Shown in pieces: positions 1 to 8,117 of a DNA stretch of 50,020 bases (position 1 is its first letter; the number at the start of each line of letters is the position of its first letter). Made by a program: the position numbers and the translations under genes. Under the pieces are notes generated by a model. The model was given only the letters and a program-made list of their open reading frames with translations, was not told the origin of the DNA and searched no databases. Source of the DNA: Pseudomonadota bacterium. GTDB taxonomy: Bacteria > Pseudomonadota > Alphaproteobacteria > Acetobacterales > Acetobacteraceae. Where the stretch lies: contig JAJZES010000011.1 of NCBI GenBank assembly GCA_021845985.1, forward strand, positions 1-50,020. The letters run 5' to 3'.

Positions 1-53
1 TGCGGCGCGATCCGCGCCATCTGTGCGTCCGACAGCCAAAATAGGTCGCTCAT
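1..53 (-). CDS. IS5-family transposase, N-terminal fragment (runs off window start)
   Basis: The first 53 bases, read on the minus strand, open with ATG at 53-51 preceded by a strong GGGAGG ribosome binding site. They encode MSDLFWLSDAQMARIAP, the typical opening of IS5-group transposases (compare MSDLFWLTEAQMRRIEPHF). The rest of the gene lies outside the window, so it is unknown whether the element is intact. Bases 54 to about 130 would be its terminal non-coding segment. The family call rests on about 17 residues plus a matching start and RBS. Confidence 0.65.
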   Translation of the reverse strand, partial: MSDLFWLSDAQMARIAP

Positions 54-118
54 GGCGGATACCTCCCGCCACACTCAGAATCACGCCGCTCCGCGTCGCT
101 GCAAGCTTTTTATGGGTC

Positions 119-153
119 CTGAACCTAAATTTTCGTTAAGGTTAGGGGTTCAG
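119..153. repeat. Inverted repeat at the IS end / upstream of the PEP-CTERM gene
   Basis: CTGAACCTAA at 119-128 is answered by TTAGGGGTTCAG at 142-153, an imperfect inverted repeat ending three bases before the ATG at 156. It could be the terminal repeat region of the IS element whose transposase starts at 53, or a hairpin or operator controlling the gene at 156. I cannot tell which without a second copy of the IS. Confidence 0.35.
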
Positions 154-155
154 AT

Positions 156-899
156 ATGGCCATTCTAGCAACTTGGACGAAGAACTGCGGCGTGCTGGTG
201 GCATCTCTTCTGATGGCATCGGCAGCCCAGGCCTCGCCGATCGTTGAAATCGAGGCGTTCGCCAGCGGCTTCAATGCTACGGCGCTCTCCACTGTGCCCA
301 ATGCCGCACCAGCCACCTTGACGCTGACCAATTACGCCGCAACCGCCGGTAACAGCGGATACAGCGCCGGCATCACCATCAGCGGCTTCGACATCGCCGC
401 GGGCGGACCGAGCCTGTCGCTGGCAACCCAGCTTCTCGTCGCCAGCGCCAGCAGCCCCACCACCGGATATGGATCCTCTCCGCCTCCTGCACTCACCCTT
501 GAGCTGACGGAAACCGGCGTGCCCGCCACCGGCCGGTCGGGGTTCGATTCCAGTCTTACCGCCATCTTAACACGACATGCCAACAATGTCGCGTTCTCGA
601 CCTATTTTGACCCGAACAATGCGGCGTTCGGCACCACAGATCTGGTTTACGCGACCAGCGTAACCGGCACCTCCGGCCAACTCAGCAGCTTCAACCCGAC
701 CAACGCGGCCAGTATTGCCGCAAACAGCGTCTATTCGATCACCGAAATTTTCACCTTTACCCCGGTCGCCACGGCCAGCACTCCGCTGCACCCGACCATC
801 GACGGCAACGTCAATGTGCTGGTTCCCGAGCCTGCGGCGCTGCCGATGCTGGCCGCGGCACTCATCGGGCTGCTGCTGCTGCGCCGGCGCGCCTGCTGA
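156..899 (+). CDS. PEP-CTERM sorting domain protein
   Basis: A 247-residue exported protein. Residues 1-26 look like a signal peptide (basic start, hydrophobic core, AQA cleavage motif). The body is rich in Ala, Ser, Thr, Gly and Asn, with no enzyme motif I recognise. The C-terminus has the tripartite PEP-CTERM signal: VPEP at about 223-226, a hydrophobic helix of about 16 residues, and a terminal RRR cluster. Such proteins are recognised by an exosortase (EpsH/XrtA type) and are often tied to exopolysaccharide or biofilm surfaces. No exosortase gene is in the window. Start ATG at 156 is preceded by a weak TAGGGG. The gene is immediately downstream of an IS end, so its promoter may be disturbed or supplied by the IS. 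Confident in the sorting signal; the function is unknown. Confidence 0.75.
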   Translation: MAILATWTKNCGVLVASLLMASAAQASPIVEIEAFASGFNATALSTVPNAAPATLTLTNYAATAGNSGYSAGITISGFDIAAGGPSLSLATQLLVASASSPTTGYGSSPPPALTLELTETGVPATGRSGFDSSLTAILTRHANNVAFSTYFDPNNAAFGTTDLVYATSVTGTSGQLSSFNPTNAASIAANSVYSITEIFTFTPVATASTPLHPTIDGNVNVLVPEPAALPMLAAALIGLLLLRRRAC

Positions 900-1030
900 T
901 GGCGCGATCCCGAGGCGTCGAGCGAGCGCCGTAACGGGGCAGGCAACCGTGACGTGCCGGCGGCGCCTGTTCGACAGGGGTTGACCCGATCTGCTACAAC
1001 GCCGTGACAAACCTCCTGGCACAACCCGTC

Positions 1031-1402
1031 ATGCTGCCGGCATTCTCCGATGCGGATATCCTGGAGTGGCTCGAGGCCGCCGCGCCGGAGGATTTTGACC
1101 ATCTGGCCTTCGGCGTCATCGGACTCGCCGCCGATTTCCATGTCGTCGCCTACAGCAAGGCCGAGGCGGCGGTTTCCGGGCTGACGCCGGCGCGGGTGAT
1201 CGGCCGGCATTTCTTTGCCTCGGTGGCACCCTGCACCAACAATTATATGGTCGCACAACGCTTCGAGCTGGAACCGGAACTCGACGTCGTCATCGACTAC
1301 GTGTTCACCCTGCGCATGGCGCCGACCCCGGTGCGGCTGCGGCTGCTCAAGCGGCCGACGGCGCGGCATATGTATCTGTTGGTCGAACCGCGCCCGACAT
1401 GA
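1031..1402 (+). CDS. pyp: Photoactive yellow protein (PYP)-like PAS photoreceptor
   Basis: A small single PAS-domain protein that aligns along its whole length with photoactive yellow protein, the blue-light receptor carrying thioester-linked p-coumaric acid. The chromophore pocket is preserved: Tyr41 (PYP Y42), Glu45 (E46), Ser49 (T50) and Cys68 (C69, in VAPCT), plus the conserved LAFG, VIG-xx-FF and Met-x-PT segments. The only clear change near the pocket is Leu for R52. I chose ATG 1031 (123 residues) because it matches the PYP N-terminus and length; an in-frame GTG at 1004 would add nine residues. Neither start has a clear RBS. The stop overlaps the next start as ATGA, so it is translationally coupled to a diguanylate cyclase. 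The usual chromophore genes (tyrosine ammonia lyase, p-coumarate CoA ligase) are not in the window. Confidence 0.8.
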   Translation: MLPAFSDADILEWLEAAAPEDFDHLAFGVIGLAADFHVVAYSKAEAAVSGLTPARVIGRHFFASVAPCTNNYMVAQRFELEPELDVVIDYVFTLRMAPTPVRLRLLKRPTARHMYLLVEPRPT

Positions 1403-2670
1403 CACCCGCCGTCGAGCCGAACGCTTTGGAGGCGATGACGGAGTTTCTCTACCTCGCCCCGGTCGGGCTGATGACCTTCGCCCTCGATGGCCGCATCCGG
1501 CTGGCCAATCCGCTGGTCGCACAACTGCTGATACCGCTGGCGCCGGGCGGGGATCTGTCGGATGCCTACACCGCGCTGGCCCCGCTGGTGCCGGACCTCG
1601 CCCGGCGGGTGCGCGGCTTTGCCGCCACCTCCGGTATCATCATCGACCACGAGCGTTGCCCGATCGCCATGGGCGCGCGGCAGGCGGTGCTGTCGGTCAC
1701 CGTGCACCGCATCCATGGCGGAATGAATCTCGGCATGCTGGAGGACGTCAGCCGCCAAGTCGAACAGGACCGCCAGTTGTTCGAGGACCGCCAGCGGTTT
1801 CAGGCGATCTTCGACAATGTCCGCGACTACGCCATCTTCACGGTGGACCCGCAGGGCAAGATCGATGAGTGGAACCAGACGCTGCTGCGCTTCGGCGGCT
1901 GGCGTGCCGAGGATGTGCTCGGCCGCACGCTCGACATCTTCCTGCCGGCCGAGGTGCGCGGCACCGCCGCGCCGGATACCCTGCTGGCCAATGCCCGACA
2001 GGCCGGCTCGGTCGAAATCGAAGGCTGGCGCATCCGCCGCGACGGCTCGCGGCTGTGGACCAACACCGTGGTCACCGCCCTGCCCGATGTCAGCGGCGCG
2101 GTGCGCGGCTTCGTCGTCGTCTCGCGTGACATGACGCAGCGCAAGCGGATCGAGGACGAGTTGCGGCGGCTGGCGACGACCGACCCGCTGACCGGCGCGT
2201 TCAACCGGCGGCATGGCCAGACCCTGCTGGCCGACACGTTCGGCGATGACGGCGACCGGCGGCGGCAACCGGGCCTGCTGATGCTCGACATCGACCATTT
2301 CAAGGCGATCAACGACCGGCATGGCCATGAAACCGGCGACACGGCGCTGCGCGCGGCGGTCGAGGCCTGCCGTGCGGTGCTGGGGGATGCCGGGTCGGTG
2401 GTGCGCTGGGGCGGCGAGGAGTTCCTGATCATCCTCCCCGATGCGACAGAGGCCGCGGCGACGGCGGAGCGGCTGCGCGCCGCGGTCGGCGACCTGCGCA
2501 TCGCCGCCGGTGAGGACAGCATCGGCATCACCGTCAGCATCGGCGTTGCCGCCGATCACGGCGACGGCCCGCACGGCGTGGTGCGCCGCGCCGATGCGGC
2601 GCTCTATTCGGCCAAGCGCGGCGGGCGCAACCGGGTGGTCATAGCGCCGGACGTTACCGCCGTCGTGTGA
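1399..2670 (+). CDS. PAS-PAS-GGDEF diguanylate cyclase
   Basis: A 423-residue cytoplasmic sensor enzyme predicted to make cyclic di-GMP from two GTP. There is a first PAS-like region at about 12-120, a second and more typical PAS at about 132-255 (FDNVRDYAIFTVD through MTQRKRIEDELR), a short helical linker, and a GGDEF domain at about 257-420 opening with ATTDPLTGAFNRR. The active-site signature is GGEEF at 338-342. The RxxD product-inhibition site expected five residues before it is absent (GDAG), so feedback inhibition through that site is unlikely. No transmembrane segment is seen. The ATG lies inside the PYP stop (ATGA), which suggests that the light receptor and cyclase act together. Its own PAS domains lack a PYP-like cysteine motif. 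It meets an MBL gene tail to tail, 12 bp away. Confidence 0.9.
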   Translation: MTPAVEPNALEAMTEFLYLAPVGLMTFALDGRIRLANPLVAQLLIPLAPGGDLSDAYTALAPLVPDLARRVRGFAATSGIIIDHERCPIAMGARQAVLSVTVHRIHGGMNLGMLEDVSRQVEQDRQLFEDRQRFQAIFDNVRDYAIFTVDPQGKIDEWNQTLLRFGGWRAEDVLGRTLDIFLPAEVRGTAAPDTLLANARQAGSVEIEGWRIRRDGSRLWTNTVVTALPDVSGAVRGFVVVSRDMTQRKRIEDELRRLATTDPLTGAFNRRHGQTLLADTFGDDGDRRRQPGLLMLDIDHFKAINDRHGHETGDTALRAAVEACRAVLGDAGSVVRWGGEEFLIILPDATEAAATAERLRAAVGDLRIAAGEDSIGITVSIGVAADHGDGPHGVVRRADAALYSAKRGGRNRVVIAPDVTAVV

Positions 2671-2682
2671 CGGTACCACCGC

Positions 2683-3714
2683 CTATGCCGCGCGCACCCG
2701 CCGGCGCCCATCCGCCCCCGCTTCGGCCACCATCCAGCCGCGGCGCAGCATGTAGTTGACATGCGCCAGCGTCTCGCCAAAGGCGAAGCTGGTCTGGTGC
2801 GCGTCGAGTTTGCGCGGAAACAGGCGGGGCACGATCGCCGCCGGCAGCATCGGCTCGGCGCAGACCTCGGCCACCGCCTGACAGCGGGCGTCGTGATGGC
2901 CGGACAACTCCCGCATCCGCCCATGCAGGCCGCGGAACGGCAGGTTGTGCGCCGGCAGGACGAGAACCTCGTCGGGCACCCGCATCGGCAATTCGGCCAG
3001 GGTGTGCAGAAAATCGCCCAGCGGATCGCTCGCCGGCTCCTGCGGCCAGACGCTGACATTGGGCGAGATTTTCGCCAGCACCTGATCAGCGGCGAGAAAC
3101 AGCTTGTCGGCGCGGCACAGCAGCATCACCAGTTCCGGCGCATGGCCGCCGCCGGTCAGCACCTCAAACCGGCGTCCGCCGATGCTGAGCACGTCGCCAT
3201 CGGCGATGCGGTGATAGGAAGGCGGCAGGTCGGTGGTCAGCCAGCGATAGCCGATGTCGCGTTCCAGCAGCGCCAGCGTGGTCGCCTCGTCCAGCCCGCA
3301 ATCGGCATAGAATGCCCGGTGCGCGTCGATCTCCGGCGGCTCGGCCCAGCGGCGATGCAGTTGCGTGGTCAGATATTCGGTCCGGCTCATCGTCAGCTCG
3401 ATGCCGCAGCGTTCGGCGAGCCAGCCGGCCAGTCCGACATGGTCGGGATGGAAATGCGTGCAGATCAGCCGCGTCGGCCGCCGCGCCGCGAGCGGTCCGG
3501 CGAGCACCGCCTCCCACCACGCGCGCGAGCGGGCATCGTTGATGCCGGTATCGAGAATGGCCCAGCCGGCGCCGTCCTCGATCAGGTAGATGTTGACGTG
3601 ATTGAGCGCGAACGGCAGGGCGAGGCGCAGCCACAGAATGCCCGGCGCCACCTCCACCGGCTGGCCGAGTTCGGGCGGGGCGGGCGCCGGGAAGGCGAGC
3701 GTCTCGGGGGGCAT
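2683..3714 (-). CDS. MBL-fold metallo-hydrolase
   Basis: A 343-residue metallo-beta-lactamase-fold hydrolase. The metal-binding signature is THFHPDH with His87, His89, Asp91 and His92; a later GGGH and FLAADQVL supply the expected additional His and Asp ligands. The extra C-terminal part of about 100 residues, with LPAHNLPF and a helical tail, resembles LACTB2-like or uncharacterised bacterial hydrolases of this superfamily rather than RNase Z. The substrate cannot be read from the sequence. It is followed on the same strand, upstream, by the dehydratase at 3730 with only 15 bp between, so the two are probably co-transcribed and it may act on a related metabolite or CoA thioester (inference). 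Confidence 0.85.
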   Translation of the reverse strand: MPPETLAFPAPAPPELGQPVEVAPGILWLRLALPFALNHVNIYLIEDGAGWAILDTGINDARSRAWWEAVLAGPLAARRPTRLICTHFHPDHVGLAGWLAERCGIELTMSRTEYLTTQLHRRWAEPPEIDAHRAFYADCGLDEATTLALLERDIGYRWLTTDLPPSYHRIADGDVLSIGGRRFEVLTGGGHAPELVMLLCRADKLFLAADQVLAKISPNVSVWPQEPASDPLGDFLHTLAELPMRVPDEVLVLPAHNLPFRGLHGRMRELSGHHDARCQAVAEVCAEPMLPAAIVPRLFPRKLDAHQTSFAFGETLAHVNYMLRRGWMVAEAGADGRRRVRAA

Positions 3715-3729
3715 CGTGGTCGGCTCCGC

Positions 3730-5469
3730 TCAGAATATCTGCGGCTCGGGCATCTCGCCCGGCCGGCCGGCCATGAAATCGAAATCGCAGCCCTTGTCGG
3801 CCTGCGTCACCGAGCGCCGGTAGAGCGCCAGATAGCCGCGGTCGCCGCCCGGCAGCGGCGGCTGCACCCATGCGGCCCGCCGCCGCGCCAGTTCGTCGGG
3901 CGCCACCAGCAGATCGAGCCGCCGGTTCGGCACATCGAGCCGGATACGGTCGCCGTCGCGCACCAGCCCGAGCGGCCCGCCGATCGCCGCCTCGGGCGCC
4001 ACATGCAGCACGCAGGCGCCGTAGCTGGTGCCGCTCATCCGCGCATCGGAAATCCGCACGATGTCGCGCACCCCCTGGCGCAGCAGCTTGCGCGGCACCG
4101 GCAACTGGCCCCATTCCGGCATGCCCGGGGCACCGACCGGGCCGGCGTTCTGCAGCACGAGCACCGAATCGGCCGTCACCTCGAGATCGTCGCGATCGAC
4201 CCGCGCTTTGAGGTCGCGGATGTCGCGGAACACCACCGCCGGCCCCTCATGCACCCACAGCCGTTCCTCGGCCGCGGTCGGCTTGAACACCGCGCCGTCC
4301 GGCGCCAGCGTGCCGCGCAGCACCGCCGTTCCGCCGGCCGGCTTGACCGGGTTGTCGAGGCCGCGGATTACGTCGGGGAAGAAGATTTCCTTGCCGGCGA
4401 TGGTCTCGCCCAGCGTCGCCCCGGTGCAGGTGATGGCGTCGAGATGCAGCCGCGGCGCCAGTTGCGCCAGCAGCGCCGGCAGGCCGCCGGCATAATAGAA
4501 ATCCTCCATGACATAGCTGCCGCTCGGCTTGATGTTGGCCAGCAGCGGCACGTCGCCGGCCACCCGGTCGAACGTGTCCATCGACAGCGGCACGTTGGCC
4601 CGCCCGGCCATCGCCAGCAGATGCACGATGGCATTGGTCGAGCCGCCGATCGCCATATCGACGATGATGGCGTTCTCGAATGCCGCCTCGGTCATGATGT
4701 CGGTCGGGCGCAGATCCTCCCACACCATCTCGACGATGCGCCGTCCGCTTGCCGAGGCCATGCGCTTGTGCCCGGCATCGACGGCGGGAATGGCAGAGGC
4801 GCCGGGCAGGCTGATGCCCATTGCCTCGGCCAGCGACATCATCGTCGCCGCGGTGCCCATCGTCATGCAGGTGCCGGCGGAGCGGGCAATGCCGTCCTCG
4901 ATCTCGCCCCACTCCTTGTCGGCGAGCAGGCCGGAGCGCCGGTCGTCCCAGTATTTCCACACGTCGGTGCCCGAGCCGAGCGTCTGGTCGCGCCAATGCC
5001 CGCGCAGCATCGGCCCGGCGGGCACATAGATCGCCGGCACATTGGCCGACAGCGCGCCCATCAGCAGCGCCGGCGTGGTCTTGTCGCAGCCGCCCATCAG
5101 CACCACGCCATCGACCGGATGGGCGCGGATCAGTTCCTCGACCTCCATCGCCAGGAAGTTGCGGTAGAGCATGGTGGTCGGCTTCATCAGTTGCTCGCCG
5201 AGCGATAGCGCCGGCAGTTCGGCGGGAAAGCCGCCGGCCTCCAGCACGCCGCGCCGCACATCCTCCACCCGCTCGGGGAAATGGGTGTGGCAGGTGTTCA
5301 GCTCGTTCCAGGTGTTGATAATGCCGATCACCGGCCGGCCGGAAAACTCCTCGCGCCAGAACCCCATCTGCTTGACCCGGCTGCGATGGCCGAAGCTGCG
5401 CAGATCGTCGGGGGCAAACCAGCGGGCGGAGCGCAGCTCGGCTGCGGTCTTGCGGGTGCGGGTGGGCAT
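3730..5469 (-). CDS. IlvD/Edd-family dehydratase, probably a sugar-acid (arabonate/xylonate-type) dehydratase
   Basis: A 579-residue member of the dihydroxy-acid/sugar-acid dehydratase family, which removes water using an iron-sulfur cluster and Mg2+. The three cluster cysteines are visible: Cys60 (NTCHTH), Cys128 (GGCDKTTP) and Cys201 (GTCMTMGT), and Lys129 is the expected carbamylated residue. The opening (RSRVKQMGF, FSGRPVIGI), the length and the C-terminal extension fit the L-arabonate/D-xylonate/galactonate dehydratase branch better than IlvD itself, and the window already holds the biosynthetic ilv genes elsewhere without ilvD. Substrate specificity is uncertain. Divergent from iolD with a 102-bp control region, and likely co-transcribed with the MBL hydrolase downstream. 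Confidence 0.85.
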   Translation of the reverse strand: MPTRTRKTAAELRSARWFAPDDLRSFGHRSRVKQMGFWREEFSGRPVIGIINTWNELNTCHTHFPERVEDVRRGVLEAGGFPAELPALSLGEQLMKPTTMLYRNFLAMEVEELIRAHPVDGVVLMGGCDKTTPALLMGALSANVPAIYVPAGPMLRGHWRDQTLGSGTDVWKYWDDRRSGLLADKEWGEIEDGIARSAGTCMTMGTAATMMSLAEAMGISLPGASAIPAVDAGHKRMASASGRRIVEMVWEDLRPTDIMTEAAFENAIIVDMAIGGSTNAIVHLLAMAGRANVPLSMDTFDRVAGDVPLLANIKPSGSYVMEDFYYAGGLPALLAQLAPRLHLDAITCTGATLGETIAGKEIFFPDVIRGLDNPVKPAGGTAVLRGTLAPDGAVFKPTAAEERLWVHEGPAVVFRDIRDLKARVDRDDLEVTADSVLVLQNAGPVGAPGMPEWGQLPVPRKLLRQGVRDIVRISDARMSGTSYGACVLHVAPEAAIGGPLGLVRDGDRIRLDVPNRRLDLLVAPDELARRRAAWVQPPLPGGDRGYLALYRRSVTQADKGCDFDFMAGRPGEMPEPQIF

Positions 5470-5503
5470 GGGTTTCCTCCGTCCGGCCGCCGCTTGACAC
5501 GCC

Positions 5504-5559
5504 TCCCCGCCCTGGCCGAGTGAAGGCGGGGATCATTGACCCGGCATAGACGCGCCGGG
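5504..5559. promoter_or_regulatory. Two palindromes in the dehydratase/iolD divergent region
   Basis: The 102-bp gap between the divergent starts holds two perfect inverted repeats. TCCCCGCC at 5504-5511 pairs with GGCGGGGA at 5525-5532 (13-nt spacer), and CCCGGC at 5540-5545 pairs with GCCGGG at 5554-5559 (8-nt spacer, 12 bases before the iolD ATG). They are candidate operators for a shared catabolic repressor or short hairpins in the leader; no regulator gene is adjacent. The second could sit over the iolD transcription start. GC-rich palindromes are easy to find by chance here, so confidence is limited. Confidence 0.35.
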
Positions 5560-5571
5560 CGGGAGGAAGCA

Positions 5572-7431
5572 ATGCGAACCGTGCGGCTCACCATGGCACA
5601 GGCGCTGGTGCGCTACCTGGCGGCGCAATGGACCGTCATCGACGGGACCGAGGTGCCGCTGTGCGGCGGCGGCTTCGCCATTTTCGGTCATGGCAACGTC
5701 ACCTGCATGAGCGAGCCGCTGGCCGCGGTGCAGGACACCATCCCGACCTGGCGCGGCCAGAACGAGCAGTCGATGGCGCTGGCCGCGGTCGCCTACGGCA
5801 AGGCGATGAAGCGCCGGCGGTTCATGTTCGCGCTGTCCTCGATCGGGCCGGGGGCGACCAACATGGTCACCGCGGCCGGCGTCGCGCATGCCAACCGGCT
5901 GCCGGTGCTGCTGCTGTCGGGCGACACCTTCACCCACCGCCTGCCCGACCCGGTGCTCCAGCAGGTCGAGCATTTCGGCAATCCCTCGATCACCGTTAAC
6001 GACGCCTTCCGCCCGGTGGCGCGGTTCTGGGACCGCATCACCCGCCCCTCGCAACTGCTCGCCTCGCTGCCACAGGCCATCGCCGTGCTGCTCGACCCGG
6101 CCGATTGCGGCCCGGCATTCCTCGCATTGCCGCAGGACGTGCAGGCCGAGGCCTATGACTTCCCCGAGAGCTTCTTCGCCCACCGGCTGCGCGCCGCCCG
6201 CCGGCCGCATCCCGACCCGGCCGAAACCGCCGCCGCCGCCGCCGCCATCCGCACCGCCAAACGCCCGCTGCTGGTCAGCGGCGGCGGCGTGCATTACGCC
6301 CAGGCGGAAGCGGCGCTGCAGGCATTTGCCGAGCGCCACCGCATCCCGGTGGCCGAGACCATCGCCGGCCGCGCGGCGCTGCCGCACGCGCATCCCCTGA
6401 ACACCGGCTCGCTCGGCGGCCTCGGCGCCGCCTCGGCCAACGCGCTGGCGGGCGAGGCGGATGTGGTGATCGCCGTCGGCACCCGGCTGCAGGATTTCGT
6501 CACCGGGTCGTGGTCGCTGTTCCAGTCGGACGAGCTGAAGATCGTCGCGGTCAATGCGGCGCGCTTCGATGCGCTCAAACATCAGGCGATCCCGCTGGTC
6601 GCCGATGCGGGTGCCGCGCTGGCGGCGCTGGACGCGGCGCTGGCCAACTGGCAGGCGCCGGCCGACTGGCTGGCGACGGCGCAGCAGCGCTACGCCGCGT
6701 GGAACGCCGCGACCGAGGCGCGCATCCGTCCCGGCAACGACCAGCCGGTGACCTATGCCCAGGTGGTCGGCGCGGTGAACCGGGCGGCGGCGCCGGGCGA
6801 CACGGTGCTGACCGCGGCGGGCGGGCTGCCGGGCGAGCTGAACATGAACTGGCGCGCCGTCGGCACGGACAGCGCCAGCCTCGGCCCGGTCGATGTCGAG
6901 TTCGGTTTTTCCTGCATGGGCTATGAGATCGCCGGCGGCTGGGGCGTGCGGATGGCCCGGCCGGAGCGCGAGGTGTTCGTCATGGTCGGTGACGGCAGCT
7001 ATCTGATCATGAACTGCGACCTGCTCAGCTCGGTGATGACCGGGCACAAGATGATCGTCGTGGTGTGCGACAATGGCGGCTTCGCGGTGATCGACCGCTT
7101 GCAGCGCAACAGCGGCAATGACAGCTTCAACAACCTGCTCGCCGATTGCCGGCAAACGCGGGCGGTGAAGGTGGATTTCGTGGCCCATGCACGGGCGCTC
7201 GGGGCGCTGGCCGAGCGGGTGGACAGCGTCGCCGATCTCGACGGCGCACTGGCGCGGGCCCGCGCCGCCGACCGCACGACGGTGATTTCGATCGACGTGG
7301 ATACCTATGCCTGGACGCCGAATGAGGCGTGGTGGGAAGTCGGCATCCCCGAGGTCAGCGAGCAGCCGCGCATCCGCGCGGCGGCTTCGGCATGGGCCGA
7401 GGGCCGCAGGAAGCAGCGGCGCGGCGTGTGA
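5572..7431 (+). CDS. iolD: 3D-(3,5/4)-trihydroxycyclohexane-1,2-dione hydrolase
   Basis: A thiamine diphosphate enzyme of 619 residues that opens the ring of the diketo intermediate in myo-inositol catabolism. The start ATG at 5572 has an ideal GGGAGGAAGC ribosome binding site and gives the family's typical opening MRTVRLTMAQALVRYL; an upstream in-frame ATG at 5536 is less likely. Domains: N-terminal pyrimidine-binding domain (about 1-190, with QNEQSMALAA containing the catalytic Glu), central domain (about 215-360), C-terminal diphosphate-binding domain with GDG at 473-475 and the paired Asn501 (CDNGGF). Unusual in that no other inositol gene (iolB, C, E, G) is nearby, only a sugar-acid dehydratase and bluB. 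The stop overlaps the next start. Confidence 0.9.
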   Translation: MRTVRLTMAQALVRYLAAQWTVIDGTEVPLCGGGFAIFGHGNVTCMSEPLAAVQDTIPTWRGQNEQSMALAAVAYGKAMKRRRFMFALSSIGPGATNMVTAAGVAHANRLPVLLLSGDTFTHRLPDPVLQQVEHFGNPSITVNDAFRPVARFWDRITRPSQLLASLPQAIAVLLDPADCGPAFLALPQDVQAEAYDFPESFFAHRLRAARRPHPDPAETAAAAAAIRTAKRPLLVSGGGVHYAQAEAALQAFAERHRIPVAETIAGRAALPHAHPLNTGSLGGLGAASANALAGEADVVIAVGTRLQDFVTGSWSLFQSDELKIVAVNAARFDALKHQAIPLVADAGAALAALDAALANWQAPADWLATAQQRYAAWNAATEARIRPGNDQPVTYAQVVGAVNRAAAPGDTVLTAAGGLPGELNMNWRAVGTDSASLGPVDVEFGFSCMGYEIAGGWGVRMARPEREVFVMVGDGSYLIMNCDLLSSVMTGHKMIVVVCDNGGFAVIDRLQRNSGNDSFNNLLADCRQTRAVKVDFVAHARALGALAERVDSVADLDGALARARAADRTTVISIDVDTYAWTPNEAWWEVGIPEVSEQPRIRAAASAWAEGRRKQRRGV

Positions 7432-8054
7432 GGCAGTTCGACGCGGCGTTTACCGATGAGCTGCAGGCACTGTTCCGCTGGCGGCGCGACGTGCGGCGGT
7501 TCCGCCCCGATGCGCTGCCGGCGGGACTGCTGGACCGGCTGATCGCCACCGCGGCGCTGGCCCCCTCGGTCGGATTGAGCGAGCCGTGGCGCTTCGTGGT
7601 GGTGAGCGAGCCGGCGCGGCGGGCGCGGGTGCGGGCCAATTTCGCCGCCTGCAACGCCCGCGCCCTGGCGACGCAGGCGGCCGACCGCGCGGCGCTTTAT
7701 GCCCGGCTGAAGCTGGCCGGGCTGGACGAGGCGCCGTGCCATCTCGCGGTGTTCGCCGATCCGGCGCCGGCGCAGGGGCACGGGCTGGGCCGCGCCACCA
7801 TGCCGGAGACGGCGGCCTATTCGGTGGTGATGGCGGTGCATACGCTGTGGCTGGCGGCGCGAGCGCAGGGGCTGGGGCTGGGCTGGGTCTCCATCCTCGA
7901 CCCGGCGGAAATGGCGGCGGCGCTGGCGGTGCCGGCGGACTGGCAGTTCATCGGCTATTTCTGCCTCGGCTACCCGCAGGCGGAGAGCGAGGTGCCGGAG
8001 CTTGAGCGCGAAGGTTGGGAACGGCGGGCGGCGCCGGTGGTGGTCTGGCGCTGA
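7428..8054 (+). CDS. bluB: 5,6-dimethylbenzimidazole synthase
   Basis: A flavin-destructase of the nitroreductase fold that fragments reduced FMN with oxygen to give 5,6-dimethylbenzimidazole, the lower ligand of vitamin B12. Recognisable by FRWRRDVRRF, PSVGLSEPWRF, the MPETAAYSVVMAVHTLWLAA helix and GLGWVSILDP. I place the start at GTG 7428, which overlaps the iolD stop in a GTGTGA arrangement and gives 208 residues, close to the family length; an ATG at 7392 inside iolD is the alternative. Coupling to iolD suggests one transcript, although no metabolic link is obvious. No cobalamin riboswitch is visible upstream. Confidence 0.88.
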   Translation: MRQFDAAFTDELQALFRWRRDVRRFRPDALPAGLLDRLIATAALAPSVGLSEPWRFVVVSEPARRARVRANFAACNARALATQAADRAALYARLKLAGLDEAPCHLAVFADPAPAQGHGLGRATMPETAAYSVVMAVHTLWLAARAQGLGLGWVSILDPAEMAAALAVPADWQFIGYFCLGYPQAESEVPELEREGWERRAAPVVVWR

Positions 8055-8117
8055 GCCGATCAGGTCGGCGCCATTCCCGCAAGGAACCGGAACCGCATGA
8101 CACCAACCTTACGGCGA

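Noticed and set aside
1004-1030. GTG 1004 as the PYP start
   Set aside because: It adds nine residues absent from PYP; ATG 1031 matches the family N-terminus, although neither has a clear RBS.
2761-5208. 815-codon open frame on the plus strand
   Set aside because: It is antisense to the MBL hydrolase and the dehydratase, both clearly conserved, and its His/Arg/Gly-rich product is a GC-rich shadow.
5494-5522. TTGACA at 5494-5499 as the -35 of an iolD promoter
   Set aside because: The hexamer is perfect, but the sequence 17 bp downstream (CGAGTG) is no -10, so I do not call a promoter.
7100-7430. Cobalamin riboswitch ahead of bluB
   Set aside because: bluB starts inside the end of iolD and there is no untranslated leader or B12-box-like sequence.
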